From: Aradus depressus
Taxonomy: Eukaryota > Arthropoda > Insecta > Hemiptera > Aradidae
Direction of reading: 5' to 3'
Assembly (NCBI GenBank): GCA_963662175.1
Contig: OY759225.1
Coordinates: forward strand, 8,133,107 to 8,197,106
DNA length: 64,000 bases
This document shows positions 11,255 to 24,381 of the stretch, in pieces. The notes below the pieces were generated by a model. The model saw only the letters and a program-made list of their open reading frames with translations, was not told where the DNA came from and did not search any database. A program made the translations under genes and the position numbers. The first letter of the stretch is position 1, and the number at the start of each line of letters is the position of its first letter.

Positions 11255-11665
11255 ATTTAAAGGAAGTATTGCAATCGTGCGAAAATCCGTGATCGAAGTT
11301 TCAACGGATTTTCACATTTCAAGGTCTCTTGAATACGTTTTGACCATTTTCGCGAGTTCTATTGTGAGTGTGTGAGAAATTGCAAAGGTATGAGTGCTCT
11401 ACAGCAAAAATGATTGTAGCTATGAACTTGAAATTTGGAATGAAGAGGTCACATGTGCTTACTTAGATCTGATTACATTTTGGCCCAAAACGGTCGAAAA
11501 TTGATAGCACTTTACTCCAGGGCCTAAGTACATTTCACAAGATACCGCTTATTTTTATGACCTGATCAAAAAATGTTTCATGTAAAAGTTGGAGAGAAAA
11601 CTAATGAAAACTTTCATACATCATCTCGTTTTCGAGATACATACCGAAAACCGGCCTGAAATTTA
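11255..11665 (+). repeat. Repeat family A copy
   Basis: Shares with 29157-29415 and 60487-60795 the start AAGGAAGTATTGCAATCGTG, then GTTTCAACGGATTTTCA, TTTTGACCATTTTCGC and AGATCTGATTACATTTTGGC. Non-coding. The 60.5 kb copy ends in an inverted version of its start, so the family is probably a MITE or foldback element. Confidence 0.65.
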
Positions 11666-11669
11666 GTTT

Positions 11670-12765
11670 TGAACCACATTTTTTTTTTAAATTTATATTA
11701 TTAACATTATTCACAATTTGTCAAAAAAATAACAATCAGTTAACTATGATAAAGAAAATAAATATCTTGTGGAGACATCTGACTTTTGTGCCTCCTGGGA
11801 GGTCCTCGCAGGTCGTACGACGTACATCCGGATATCTGTAGACAATTTACTATGTTGTTCATAGTCTTAACAATGTCATGTAGGTATGGTAAGTTGCACA
11901 CTTTGTTGATGACGTCAAAATGGGACCTTTTGTGAATGGCTTGTAGAAGTTTTTTTATTTTTGGATAATTTGTGATGATTTTGATAAACTTCAGATATTT
12001 AATTAAATTAATAAAATTCCTCTTTTAATCTTAATTAATTAAAACGGCTGCCAGGGATGAGCATTAAATTTATTAATTGTCTCTTCGGCTCATTATAATA
12101 TATAATTACCAAAATAATTAATTACTGATTGTTAATTAAACATTAATCATGGCACATTGTGTATCAAAGTAATGACATTGACTGCTTAAAAATATATGCT
12201 ATTTTTGTGGTTCCTTGTACATTTAAAGGACAAAAATGCGCAAAACTCTCTTGTTAAATATATTCGCAGAAATATATATGAAACCATTCATCTGAAACAC
12301 TTTAAATTTTATATAAAGATGCAATTTAATGCAGCCCACTTATGCGTAAAATAGTCTGAACCTAAAATAATTAGTTACGGATTGTTAATTAACCATAAAC
12401 CCAATAAATACCTTTCATGCACTTCCAACGCAAGTTCTTTACAATTTTGTTTTTCTTCTTTTAAAAAAATTTACATTATATTCTTTACACTTTATGGTTA
12501 TCATTATATTCTTTATATCATATACTTTACAGTAAATTCATTACATTTTATTGCTCGTTCTAAGACTTGCATTAGTTTAAAATCGCCATGACCATAAAGA
12601 GAAAAAAAAATACATATCTGCAACATGAATATATTTAAATATATTCATGGTATTTAAATACATAAAATATAAAAATATTGAAATATATACGCCATATGTA
12701 GGTATTTAAATACGTACAAAAAGTTTCATTATCATTAATTTTTACATGGAGAAACGAGTCTTTTA
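11670..12765. other. Intergenic sequence, no gene seen
   Basis: AT-rich with no supported exon. ATTAATTAAA-rich stretches and an ATATTTAAATA palindrome (about 12628-12660) are visible. Confidence 0.45.
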
Positions 12766-12768
12766 ATA

Positions 12769-12952
12769 ATATTTTTTTTTTTTTTTTTTTTTTTTGGCTT
12801 TATGTACGGTGCATATTAGCCATGTCAATGTGTTATATATAATTATTTAAGACATCCAAACTCACTCCCGGACGGGATTCGAACCCGCAAACCATGGTGA
12901 GACCATGCGACCAAAGCCCTATGCTCTAGCCCGCACGGCCACCATGGCCCCC
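12769..12952 (-). repeat. tRNA-derived SINE family 2 with A tail
   Basis: On the minus strand this begins GGGGGCCATGGTGGCCGTGC, has a B-box match GGGTTCGAATCCCG, continues GTCCGGGAGTGAGTTT and CTAATATGCACCGTACATAA, and ends in an A tail (T run at 12769-12795). Further copies lie at 31431 and 41690. Unlike family 1 it carries a poly(A) tail. Confidence 0.8.
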
Positions 12953-13084
12953 TATATATATTTTTAGTTGTTATGAAATATTTTTTACAGCATATTATGT
13001 GTAATGAAAAGTAGTGAAACAGCCATAAATCATTCACTGATCCATTAGGTAACCAAATCTGTGGAGAGTACGCCTGCGCTAGCA

Positions 13085-13600
13085 TGAATCTTGCACTGAA
13101 TCTACAAAATGTTATTGCAAAAATTGAAAGAAAGTATGGCTTTAAACTTTGTTGATTTATTTCTTGATGCGCAATATGTGTAGAAATTAGTAACAGTTAA
13201 TTATTACAATAAATAGAATTGAGCTTCTGTAATTGTAGAGAAAGATAATTTTCCCACAAAATCCCAGTAACAGGACGGGATGACACTTTGCGTTTTGACG
13301 GGAACAATACAGAATCCTACCGACGGTTCCAGTTCCTCCCGCTGAACGAATTGATTGATTATAAGTATTGAAACAATATGTTCTAGTCTTCCCGCCAAAA
13401 CGTAAAGTGCAGTCTTGCCTTCAAACCGGCCACATAAAAAAATATATTTCCCGATTTGGCTCAAACTTAGTACATATACATCTTCAGTAAAACTTCAAAT
13501 TTTTGAAATCTGTATCGATATAGTGGAAAACTAGTAAAAACAAATAAACTTTTTTACAATTAGACAATATAATTGTTAAAGAATTCCTTTGTTTTTAGTA
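13085..13600. other. Intergenic sequence, no gene supported
   Basis: A minus-strand open frame at 13204-13464 (86 codons) has locally balanced codons but no recognised domain and no clear splice signals. I leave it uncalled. Two palindromic-looking segments, GACGGGATGACACTTTGCG and CGCCAAAACGTAAAGTGC, hint at an eroded inverted repeat. Confidence 0.35.
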
Positions 13601-13606
13601 GACTTA

Positions 13607-13814
13607 GTTATTATGGCTTTAACTACAAGGTCATACCGCCTACTACCAAAGCCCAACTCTACTCTGGGAGTCCTAAATTTTGTCAACACTAAAATTTTAT
13701 TCACCAAGGGCAGGGGTCTTTAATGAGTACCTGACATCGTACAGGCTCGGGATCATCGCTTAACGCTTGCTCAAAGGCTTCGACCGGGTTTCGAACCCGC
13801 GATCTTGAACTCAT
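13607..13814 (-). repeat. SINE family 1, internally deleted
   Basis: Minus-strand copy with tail, body and B box (GGGTTTCGAACCCGCGATC). It lacks the GGACG hairpin block and is cut off before the A box. Confidence 0.75.
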
Positions 13815-13943
13815 TTTTTTATATTGTTCAATGTTATATATCGGAAAAAAATATAATAGAACTGCATAAATATACAGCAGATAAATTTGAGATACTGGTG
13901 ATGAGATTTCTTCCCGAAATGTCTATATTTGCTACTTAACTAC

Positions 13944-14170
13944 CTAAGCATCCCGTCCTTGGGATGGGACATTAAGCGATGGTCCCGAGCCTGTACGATA
14001 TCAGATACTCGTTGAAGACCCCTACTCTAGGTGAATAATAATTTAGGGTAGGCAAAATTCAGAACTGCCACAGTAGAGTCAGACTCATGTCCACCAAAGT
14101 GACGAAAGAGCGCTCTGCTAATAGGCGATATGGCCTAGTAGTTAATGCCCGGGCATGGGTCATAATAAAT
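13944..14170 (+). repeat. SINE family 1 body and tail
   Basis: Plus-strand copy beginning in the body (CCGTCCTTGGGATGGGAC) and running to the tail (GCCCGGGCATG). It lies 130 bp from the minus-strand copy at 13607-13814, making an inverted SINE pair without heads. Confidence 0.75.
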
Positions 14171-14629
14171 AATTTAAAAAAAACATGGAAAAATAATATA
14201 GCTACTGAAAATATGTTATTATGAATTCAAAATCTCCTTACACAACTAAAAAGTAAATTTTTTTAGATTTAAATAGAATATTGAGAAGAAATATTGCACT
14301 TTTACTATTGTTAAAAAATTTAACTGTTTCCAATTGATATAAGAATGAGAATTTATAGTATCTTGTCAGAGCAATTTTCACTAAATTTAAGCCAAATCTA
14401 AATAAAAACATTTCTTTTTTAATGGCCTACTTGAATGGCCCATTTATGAATTTGCATACAGCTTGTAGTTTTTCTGAGGGCATGAACAAATCGCGCAGCA
14501 TTATTTCTGTAGTGTTGTCTCTTGTGTACACAGAATGCAGGCAGCTTTATCTCCCATTTTTATATGCACTTCACTCTCGATTAACCAGGTAATGGTAGGG
14601 ACATCATATTATGAACCCTCTCGCATACG

Positions 14630-14760
14630 AAGTAGGTTTAGGGGAAGTTATGTATTCGGTCAAAAATTCAGTTTTCAATGGAATTTTATTTTTTTCAATC
14701 ACCTGATTCCAAAAATCGAAAAAAAAAACATTTCTGTCTCCTTTCTGGCTCCTTTTTAGG
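14630..14760 (+). repeat. Repeat family B terminal segment
   Basis: Begins AGGGGAAGTTATGTATTCGGTC and continues into CCTGATTCCAAAAATCG and TTTCTGTCTCC, the same order as at 62770 and 53110. Confidence 0.65.
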
Positions 14761-14928
14761 GATTTTTTGGTTATTAAAAACAATGGCTCTCTTATAGGAA
14801 AAATAGTTTGAACCGAAAATAAAGATAACTGATTGTTTATTAGTCATATAATAACAAATTAACAATTAATTATCCCGATCAGGGCAAAAAGGATATTAAA
14901 GGTCCTAAAGAGTTGGCAGGAATATCGC

Positions 14929-15306
14929 TCATTAAATACAACAATGTCATATCTCAAAAAAAGCCAATTTTGAGTTATTTATACAGGTGGACTGCACTTT
15001 GTATGAACTTTTAACTGGTAGAACGTCATATGTGTAACTCAAGAAACTCGCCTGCAGAGAGCAATAGTGTCGTTCTTGTGCTAGTGGGCTTTGTAGTTTC
15101 AGTTTACGGCAACAGAGTATTATTTCAGTTGTGAGTTTACCCTGGTACTCTTCTGTGTACAAATTCCTTGCAAGGGAGTCATATTGTGTGTTAAAACTGT
15201 ATTGCTTTGAATGTAAGACTTAAATATTTGGTATCTGAATGAGAGTAAGTCAAAACTTTAAACTGGGATTTTGTAGAAACTACGTTGTTGTATTTAATAA
15301 GTCATA
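14929..15306. mobile_element. MITE with TCGCTCATTAAATACAACA ends, copy 1
   Basis: A segment of about 380 bp nearly identical to 42817-43211. It starts TCGCTCATTAAATACAACAA and ends TTGTTGTATTTAATAA, so the ends are inverted repeats. It carries no transposase. The minus-strand open frame inside (MYTEEYQ...) is present in both copies but is simply part of the repeat. Confidence 0.75.
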
Positions 15307-15329
15307 ATTGTAACTTTGCCATTCTAAAG

Positions 15330-15450
15330 GGCAAAAATGCTCAACTTCCTGGGTACCCTGGGGAGAAGGGGGTTCACTTGAATACCGTGATAACTGCCGA
15401 TAGAATGAACATATCAACACAAAATGTTATATATTTGTTGAGAACCGTAA
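15330..15450 (+). repeat. Repeat family B internal fragment
   Basis: Carries GTGATAACTGCCGATAGAATGAA, the block typical of family B, after a GGGGAGAAGGGGG stretch. Non-coding. Confidence 0.5.
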
Positions 15451-15530
15451 AGACAATTTACCAACAACTTTTTTTTCCCCTAACTATAATAAACTATACT
15501 TCACTCTTTTCATTTTCTCTTCTGTTTCAG

Positions 15531-15658
15531 CTAAATTCATGCCCGAAGAGAAACAACAGGCCCAGATGCCGATTGTGTACGGAATGCCACCACAAGGGGT
15601 GCCCAATCAGCCACAACCAGTCCCTGCAGCCACACAGTCAGCACCCAAACCCAAATAG
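15531..15658 (+). CDS. Probable terminal exon of an unrecognised gene
   Basis: A strong polypyrimidine tract and CTGTTTCAG end at 15530. The frame then begins with two bases of a split codon and reads KFMPEEKQQAQMP, IVYGMPPQGVPNQPQP and VPAATQSAPKPK to TAG. The peptide is rich in Pro, Gln and Ala and ends in basic Lys, suggesting a disordered cytosolic tail. AATAAA at 15720, 62 bases past the stop, fits a short 3' UTR. The CCACCACAAGGGGTGCCC-type codon use is GC-richer than the AT-rich surroundings. I could not find the preceding exon in the 15 kb upstream. It could instead be a retained fragment of a duplicated gene. Function unknown. Confidence 0.5.
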
Positions 15659-15719
15659 ACTCTCTCTATAGTTGATCCCCTTACAGACTACAGACGACAC
15701 TATCACCATGTTACAGACA

Positions 15720-15725
15720 AATAAA
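15720..15725 (+). promoter_or_regulatory. Poly(A) signal AATAAA
   Basis: Canonical hexamer (in AAATAAATAA) 62 bases after the stop codon of the exon at 15531-15658. Confidence 0.5.
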
Positions 15726-15729
15726 TAAT

Positions 15730-16470
15730 CACCAAACCCAAACAATATGTAAAATTCTTCTAACGACTAATGTCTCTTTATTATTTTTCCTAAGGCAATT
15801 TCTTTGTTAATTGTTTATTTTATTTTTTTAATTTCAATGTAGAATTTAGATAGATACGAGTTTATATGTAGTTATGTTTTACAGGGATGAGTTAAGTACA
15901 GGTTTGTTCACGTCGTATGAATTATACACCTTAAAGTTGTGTAGTGCAGCACTGCAAAGTTCCCGGAAGTTCAACTTTCCGACAAGGAGACTTGTTATCG
16001 ACGGGATTGCTTGCTTTTTTGTCTCGATTGTTGAAGTGGTACTTCTAATTTTAGCTCTATCATATCTCTAAATTTAAGAAACTTTTCAAAAGTTGACATA
16101 TTACATTTTTTTTTTTGTATACTTACTGAGGAAAAAATGTACAACATCGAAATAAGGAAATGATATAGTCACATACTTCCTACTTAATAGATAATCCGCA
16201 CTACGTTGAGTAACCCTGTATTTAGTATTTTGCAATAATAAAACCTTAATAACTCGGTCAGTCAAAAAAATAAATTAAACTTAAAATGTATATAAGTAGT
16301 ATATATACATTCTAGTATAAAAGAAACAACACTACTACATTTTGAAAAGTCAATTCACAACAAAATACTGAAAAATTGGATCAAATAAACACTAAAAGCA
16401 ATTATTACTGCTAACATCTTACTAATTGTCCTGTATTATTAATTGTAACTGTACACTACCATAAAAAGAG
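15730..16470. other. Intergenic sequence, no gene seen
   Basis: A 65-codon open frame at 15874-16071 has no supported splice sites or recognised domain. Otherwise AT-rich DNA. Confidence 0.4.
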
Positions 16471-16471
16471 A

Positions 16472-16785
16472 AGGCGCCGTTAGCTTAGTGGTATGCATGC
16501 TTGCTTACTGGGCTGAAGAAAGCAGGTTCGTAACCTGGCCGAGGTCCTCAGTTTATTTTATCTGGAAGGTAAAATAAACTTAAGCATGCCGTCCTTCGGA
16601 TGGGATGTTCAGCGATGGTCCCCGAGCCAGTGCGATGTCATATTCTCGTTACAGACCCCCACCCTAGGTGAATAAAAATGTAGGATAGACAAAATTTAGA
16701 ACTCCCATAGTAGAGTTGGGCTCATGTCCACCAGAGTGACGAAAGAGCGTTCTGGTAGTAGGCGATATGACCTTGTAGTTAATCT
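16472..16785 (+). repeat. SINE family 1, near full length
   Basis: Begins GGCGCCGTTAGCTTAGTGG (A-box region), has CAGGTTCGTAACCTGG at the B-box position, and contains all body blocks down to GATATGACCTTGTAGTTAA. The A box has one and the B box two changes from consensus. Confidence 0.85.
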
Positions 16786-17126
16786 ACCAATAATAATACC
16801 ATTGTACAAAACTTAAATCAACTCGTTCTGGAACATTAAACTTAAAATATTAAGAAAACTACTGTTTATACAAAACGAACGAAACAGATTATTTGAATGA
16901 ACATATATGTAAACACAGAAAATCGATTATAAAAGGATTATAAACGTCAGTTCGATTATTGAGAGATCATAATAATATAGATGAATTGCATAGGTATCGG
17001 AAAGTTAAGAAATTAGAAAAAGAAATATTTCGGTTTTGTGGAAATTAAATGTGTTTTGATATACAGCTTAATATGGTAGTAATACTCTGGATATGAAAGG
17101 TGAAACCTTGATCAATATATGGCTCT

Positions 17127-17395
17127 CTTGATAGGCCTGAGAAGAGTAGCTCAGAGCTTGTCCACTGAGCTAAAAATCGCAGGTTCGAAACCCGGTCGAG
17201 TCCCATATGTTCTTTTATCTGGGAGGTAAAAAAAACTTTGCCTGTGCGGTGATAGGTTCATGTTAAAGATCTTAATCCTAGGTAAATAAACATAGTCGAG
17301 TCAGGCTCACAACCACCAGTTAAGAAGGAGCACTCTGGTAGTAGGCGATATGACCTTGATAGAGCCCGAGCATGACTGCAGAACCACATCTGGGT
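17127..17395 (+). repeat. SINE family 1, diverged subfamily copy
   Basis: Head AGAGTAGCTCAGAGC and B box GGTTCGAAACCCGG are recognisable. The body is shortened and the tail has GGCGATATGACCTTGATAGAGCCCGAGCATGA. More diverged than the other copies. Confidence 0.7.
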
Positions 17396-17399
17396 GTAA

Positions 17400-20300
17400 A
17401 TGCATTTGACTGCACTCCAGTCCTTACTTATAGTTTCGGTGGATTATCTTGAGTTCATGAACGAGTTGCACTTTGCGGATCCGAACAACATGCATGAAAA
17501 CAATAATGCAATATGAGTTCTGCGGCGCGAACAAACCTACAATTCTCCTACAAAATATAGAATAAAGCGAGTTCAAGTGATGGGCATGAATAAACTAATT
17601 AAAAAATACATTTATTTATATTTATAATATATTTTCTTTTGTCCCTGCGATCTGGGCCAAGAAGAGGTCATTCTGTTATTAAGTTCTCCTCGTAAATATT
17701 TCCAATTAAAATTATTTATATAGAAATTTATTCATTAGTCACGGACTCGAATGAAAATATATAACAAATAATATTCCTGCAATTGAATGTAAGGATTTAA
17801 TACAAGAATTACTTCTTTTTGGCCAATCCGAATCATAGAAGAATTAAAAATCATTAAAAAATAGATTATTCATAGATTTGTACGTGTCTATCACAGTTTT
17901 CAGTATTCATTGGTGAGCTCATTGCGGAAAATATGGATAATAACATAAGGAAAGCTATCCTCGAAAATATTTATTGCTAGTTAATTTATTGTATTGGTTA
18001 AATAACTTAAAATTAAATAATATTGAAGAAGAAAGGGGCTCCGCTTCTCGAAATTGTTTACACTTTGTATTAACTTATCTCAAAAAATGTGAAAGATAAC
18101 CGTGAACATTAAGTGAGGCGTTTTCGTAAATACACAACAAATTATTGAGGTCATTTGGCATTTTTTGTTTTTTATATTATTTTTGATATATCTTATTTAT
18201 AATTAATTAATCGTAATGATGACGACATTGTATGTTATATAAAATTTTAGATACTGTGTATTGATATATGGACAGAAAATAAATGGGAAAATAATATACA
18301 ACTGCCACGTATCATCCCAGTTAGTGCAAAATCAAAAACTTAACATTTTGGGAATAAGAAAAAAATATTTTTATTTCATTTGTGGTTTGGTCTATTGAGT
18401 TCATCTCTTGACTGATTTTGAGGGTGTTTAACAACACACGAAACATTAACGAAAGTGTCATGATGAAAAGCAGATTTATTACAACATACGACATTTTGCA
18501 AACTGTTATTTAAACATAACAACTTATGTATTTATACATACATGGTGCCAGATAAAAAATACAATTATTTTACTATTATCAATAAGAAACCAACCATTTG
18601 CAGCAATAGGAACATTTTTTTTTTTTTGACATAAATTTTGCAATAACAGCGACGATATATTATTATACATTCAAAATATCCTTACACAACCCAAAAATAA
18701 ATAAATAAAAATGTATTATTAGGGGCTACACCCCCATATCCAAATTGCTTACACTTTGTATTAACTTATCTAAAAAAGTAGGAAAGATAAGTTTCTACAT
18801 TAAGTTAAGTATTTTCTATTCACAAGAAGCGCAACCAAATAAAAAAACACCGTATCACATTACGGCGTTTTGTTATCAAGTTTGATACAATAACTTCTTG
18901 AGAAACATATTATTAAACAATTTTCGGTTTTACAATTTTCGCACCTGAATGTGATCTAAAAACTAATTTTATAGCTGTTTGGCTTGGGTCACTTCTTCTA
19001 CTTCGTCTATATCCGTAGATATTAAACCGGGGAGTACGCTTCCCCGTGGGAAGGATATACAGACTGGGGAAGCTGTATCGGTATCTGAATTACTTTATTC
19101 ATACTTTATGTACACAAAATTCTAGAATGCGCAGGGACGTGAACGTTACAAGATAATAAGATGATGAAGGTAAAACATACTTCAAATAGTTCTATTAGAT
19201 GTTACTAGATGTCGCTAGAAGCTGTAGACAGTTGCAAAAGTTTACCAACCCATGCGCCACATTAGAATCAACAAATCGCATAAATGCGTTTCCTGTCCAA
19301 TTCTTTAACGAAAATTATGAAACTTGCTGCTCGGAGTTTCGCGAAAAGTAAGGGGAAATGTAAAAATGCTGTATAATCAATAGTAGTCAACTTTGTGACA
19401 AAATTTGGGAGCGAATTTAAATGCTAGTGCCCAAAATTGAATGTAGGTCGTATAACCTGCTCTGAAGAGATGTGACTATAAAAAGTGTAAAAACCAATGG
19501 TCTATACACTTTATTTGAAAAAGTTATATATTATTGCTCTATACATAATTTTTCAAGTTATCATTCATAGTTCAGTCATTCAGCTCACTGGTTAATACTG
19601 GAAATCGCCTTTATCGGAAACTACTGCTCAGTGAGTAGAAATAGAATCCACATCCTGGAACTCTGAAATCCTTTGTATACGTATTGTTCATATCACTGAG
19701 ACCGTTTCTTTATTTTATTTTATTGTTTTTAAATATTATTTACAACTATATATATATATATACAATGAGCAAACATTTGTTTTCACAAGAGTCATCGAAA
19801 TTTATACTGTCGAGAGGAGAAATATCACCATCAGTTGCTCGAAATATATTTCTGTATAAGTTGTTAATATTGTCAGGGCTCTGAAGAAATCCGTTTATAT
19901 TTCGGATATAAATAAGTCTATATGGCATATGCCACAATCGCAAAGATTTCGAATTCCTTACTAAAAAAAAAAATATATCAACGAATTCATTGTTTTAACA
20001 TCTTCGCATACATTCTATGGTAAAAATACTATAAGTCCTCATGTTTTTATTATTATTATTTTTATATATTATAATAATAAGAAATAGTAACACTTTGTTA
20101 TATACATTCCGATAACAAAATTTATATTGTAAAAATAATATTTGAAAAAATTATAATTACACATGGTTATATATTTTTAACATTATTTTAACGATTGAAT
20201 GTTTTTAAATATTCAATACATTACTCTATACTTTGTAGTACAGTAAATCCATTTTCACTCTTACAAAATGTTATCTTCCCAAAGGATGTGACATTTTGCA

Positions 20301-20703
20301 ATATAATATAACAGACCAACAGATATTTATCTAAGTACTTTCACTGTTAAATAATTTAGATTTTTTTATAATTAAAGTTTTAATATATATTTCTGTTTTT
20401 TTATATTGATCCCAATGGGACTCGGACCCCACATACTTTATGTCCCGAAAATAATAAAAAAAAAATTTTTTAATCTTTCGTTATATCCAATCTGTAAATG
20501 ATATTTTTAAGTTTCTCTTGAATCAGTAAAATTTTACGCGATATTCTCGGTTATTTTTAAGACTTTAAAATAAAATTTTACTATTAGTTGATTGTTCCTC
20601 GAAATGTTTGAAGGTACTTATTGCGAAATTATCTTGTTTCTAATAATTTGGACTTTTGATAAAATTGGTTTCGCTCTGTAACATAAAAATTTGGCTATAA
20701 TTG

Positions 20704-20756
<53 letters not shown>

Positions 20757-22755
20757 GAAACTATTGTAAAAACAAATTTAAATAATTCTAGTTATTAAAA
20801 AAACAATAAGCTAGCCCTGTAAATAAAAGGGTTCCTTAATCTATAGTCATAGAAAGTAGTTTCATTTTTTGAATTATTTCCAAAAATGCCCATGTAACCA
20901 AATAGACTGTTTTGTTTCCTTGATTTTATATTTTGTACAATAAGCGAAAAAATTATACTTACCAAAATCAAAATATGTTTGGTTCAGTATGTTGTGTTGA
21001 GTGCATATTTTATACATATTAGGGTATATTTTGTTCAAATTGATGGTTCTGGTCAATCAAAATATATATTTTGTACTGTTCAATACGGAACTGCTATACA
21101 TTGGCAACAAAATAATTCTATGAGGTAAACACCAAACCTAACATGCTATAATCTTCTCTGTTATTTTTTTTTATTTATTATAACTTTTTTTTTTTTGTTA
21201 GAAAATCAGTTTTGAAATATTTTCTCAGCCATTAAGCAGTAGAGGAATTTTGGAAATAGTAGCTACATAAGTCCTGCCTTCAAAATATGCATAAAATATG
21301 GCAACATTGTATCCCAATACATTTTTTTTTTTTTATTCAGAAGAATAAACTTATACAATATTGCCATATTTATTAGATCATTTTAATTATTTACAAATTT
21401 ATACCATAATTATAGTCCTTTATACAACAAAAAACTGTTGCTATGGTAATAGTTTAAAATTTTCCAAAATTTGCTAGCAGAAACTCATAAATCAATTGCC
21501 CACTCCTCTGCTTTTTGATGCTACATGACAAGATACTAAAAATATATTTTTTGAAAATATTAATACTTCTTTTAAACAATTTAATAATTAAACTATTAAT
21601 TAAAAAAAAATTAAAAAAAATTTTTTATTTCTTTAGAGAATGTCGTCCTTTTTTATTTTTCATTTACAAAAAAAGTGAAAAAAAATAATGATAAAATGTT
21701 TATAAAAGAATTGAAATAATAATAATTATGAAAAAAATAATAATAAAAACCTGTTAAGTTTTAGAAAGTTATAATGTATATTTAGCACATTACTCTCAAA
21801 CACTATTTTAAAATAGAAAAAAAAAAAAAAAAAACCTAGTCTTAAAAAACAAAATGTTAGTGAGGAAAAATTGTAAAAAAAAAAAATCTTTCGTGAGATT
21901 TTTAATAATTAATTAGATTTGCCTAAGAATGAATTTGTAAAATATTTTAATTATGCTTGTAATGTATTATAATTATGGAACAGGAAAAAAACAAAAAAAA
22001 AAAACAATATCATATATAACAGTTTCAAGGCTTTCAGCATACATATGATATTAATAAAAAAATATATATATATATTTATAGGCAATTTAATGAATATGTA
22101 TATGAAAATTAAATATCAATTTGAAAAGAAAAACTATATTTAATAAATAAACATAACATCAATTGTTAGTTGTTTTCAAAATTATTACTTACAATAGCAC
22201 TAAAATTTAATCTTATTGTATAATAAAATTATGTAATACATTGAACATACAAATTTAGAACTTTTTTTTACTCCCCAATTTGAATATTTGTGCAACTGAG
22301 AAACTAATTGGACTAGTAAAATTTACTAATCTATTTAATAGAGATGTTGAAAACTGCTCCATAGCACGAACGGGTGTTCAAGTTCTTACTATTCCAACAA
22401 AATACTTGTTACAAATAACTAATATTTTGGAACAGGAATTTCACGCATGCGCTAAAGGAGAAAAGATTGTAAAAAATTGAATTGTATTTCAACATTCAGT
22501 AATATTTTTTTAATTTTGTTAGCTTGCAATAAATTGGATGGGTGACGATTATTTATTTTATTGTTTTAGAATTGTTTGTTTCATGAAATTATTTTGTGAT
22601 TCAGATAATGTCGGTAACTTTATGCTTTTACCGCTGTGAATGGTGGTTGGCTAGCCAAGTGATAGGCTATTTTTTACCTAGTGGTCAGTTTTTTTGGATT
22701 TTTTTTTTTTTGGCAAGGATAAGTGTTTTTAAAAATTAAAATATTTCTTAAAGGT
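17400..22755. other. Long AT-rich gene-poor stretch
   Basis: No supported exon. Visible items are a repeated block at about 18030-18110 and 18725-18805 (TTACACTTTGTATTAACTTATCT shared), a (TA)n run at 20707-20753, and A-rich runs at 21600-22020. An open frame at 22280-22480 has a peptide-like composition but no splice context or domain I recognise. Confidence 0.5.
20707..20753. repeat. (TA)n microsatellite
   Basis: An uninterrupted AT dinucleotide run of about 47 bp. Confidence 0.95.
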
Positions 22756-22764
22756 ATCCTACAG

Positions 22765-23962
22765 CAGAGCTGGGCATTATTGAAATAACCTACTTTAAAT
22801 TGTATTTGAAATATTAGGTTATTTCAAAAAAGTATTTTGTTATTTCAAATATATTATGTCTAAACAAATTCAGTTGGAATAAAGTATGAAATAGTTATTT
22901 TTATTTTGTTATTGAAAATAATACATAACGGCAAAATAAATGTTTCCCAGTAGCATCATGTTTCTATAAATTTAGGGCTATTCAGTTCCTTGACAGTACA
23001 TTCATGATGTTATAATTTTCAATTATTCATACGGAATAAGGCTTATAGTCCTTCAACTGTAGTAACGCTAGCTTTGGAGCTAAAACTAATTTATTCAAAA
23101 AGATTTCTCATTAATCGTTGCAATGGTTTTCGAGTTACAAAGATTGCGTGAGTGGATGCTGGGATGGACCAGGGATTGATTAAAAAATAGACCTTAACCT
23201 TCCGGTAGATACAAAGATTGCGTGGGTGGATGCTGGGATGGACCAGATATTGAGGTACTAATACGCCTATAACCTTCCACAGACGATGACGAACAAATTT
23301 TTAAAAAAAATTAATCAAATCCATCAAGCCGTTCGTGAGTTATAGCGGTACAACGCACAGACATTTTCAGCTTTATATATATGATTAGATGTAAAAAAGA
23401 TACACAAACAAGATAATGTTTACGGTTTGGATAATCCTCCCTGTTGATAGGTCACAATCACTGAATCAAAAGTATTAAGTCATATCAGTTGTTATTCTCT
23501 TTGTTTCTTGATTACGTCCATGAACGATTAGTATTAGTTTTCCTGGGTTATTTTCATTTGCAACCCTGATTGATGCGCCTCGACAAAGTTCTTTGTCCAA
23601 TGAGCTTTTTGAAAAAAGAGTGATATTGAGGGCAACATGAGGGTAGAACATTATTAGTTACTTATTTCAAATTGCTGAAAAAATTGTTTATTATGTTCAA
23701 TATGTTTGGAAAAAATTAATTCAAACTGTTGTTCATTACATAAATATCTTGTTGTTTTGTTAAAATCACAATTTATTTCTTCCCATTATTTCAAAAGGAT
23801 TATTTCAAATAACCGAAATAATTATTTGATTTCATCATTATTTGAAATAAGCATGCAATAATGATTTGTACAAATGTTTATTTGAAATAAGATTAGTTCA
23901 AATAACGTTACTTCAAATGATTATTTTTTATTTCTGTTTCAAATAATATTTGCCCAGGTCTG
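22765..23962. mobile_element. Non-autonomous hAT-type transposon
   Basis: Starts CAGAGCTGGGCA and ends TGCCCAGGTCTG, which are imperfect inverted repeats of the hAT CAGNNNTGGGCA type. It is flanked by an exact 8-bp direct repeat, TCCTACAG (22757-22764 and 23963-23970), the target length of hAT elements. The subterminal regions are rich in TTATTTGAAATAA palindromes. A 74-bp period duplication (copies starting at 23137 and 23211, TGGATGCTGGGATGGACCAG) lies inside. No transposase frame. Confidence 0.85.
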
Positions 23963-24381
23963 TCCTACAGTATGCTAAACAGGCTTCCATTTTTTAATAT
24001 AATTTTTGTTACAGCTTTTTTTTCAACTTATGAGTTAGTGACATTTTTTAAATTATATTCATTATTTTCTATTCTAAGAGTTACATGGTTTAAAAATACA
24101 TAAAACTTTCGGTTACGAATATTTTCAGTAGTAAGGAACATATTGTTAGTGATTGAGTCATTACAGTGATTCCAAGCTGCTCCTCTCTTGGGAGTGAAGA
24201 ACTGTGTCAAATCGTCATATACCCTTGGAATGGTTTTCCAGATAACACCTTTTCTAAGCGGTTGGTTGCATTTTTTTTTTACTTTAAGAAGATGAAAGCA
24301 TTCTTATTTTAAACTATTTACTAACGACTTAACGCACAGAAAACAGATAAAAACTAATTTAAGATAAAAGAAAAAAAAAAG

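Noticed and set aside
13204..13464. 86-codon minus-strand open frame
   Set aside because: No domain, no splice support and a possible inverted-repeat origin.
22280..22480. 66-codon open frame near 22.3 kb
   Set aside because: Composition is protein-like, but there is no splice context, promoter, poly(A) signal or known domain, and it is isolated in AT-rich DNA.
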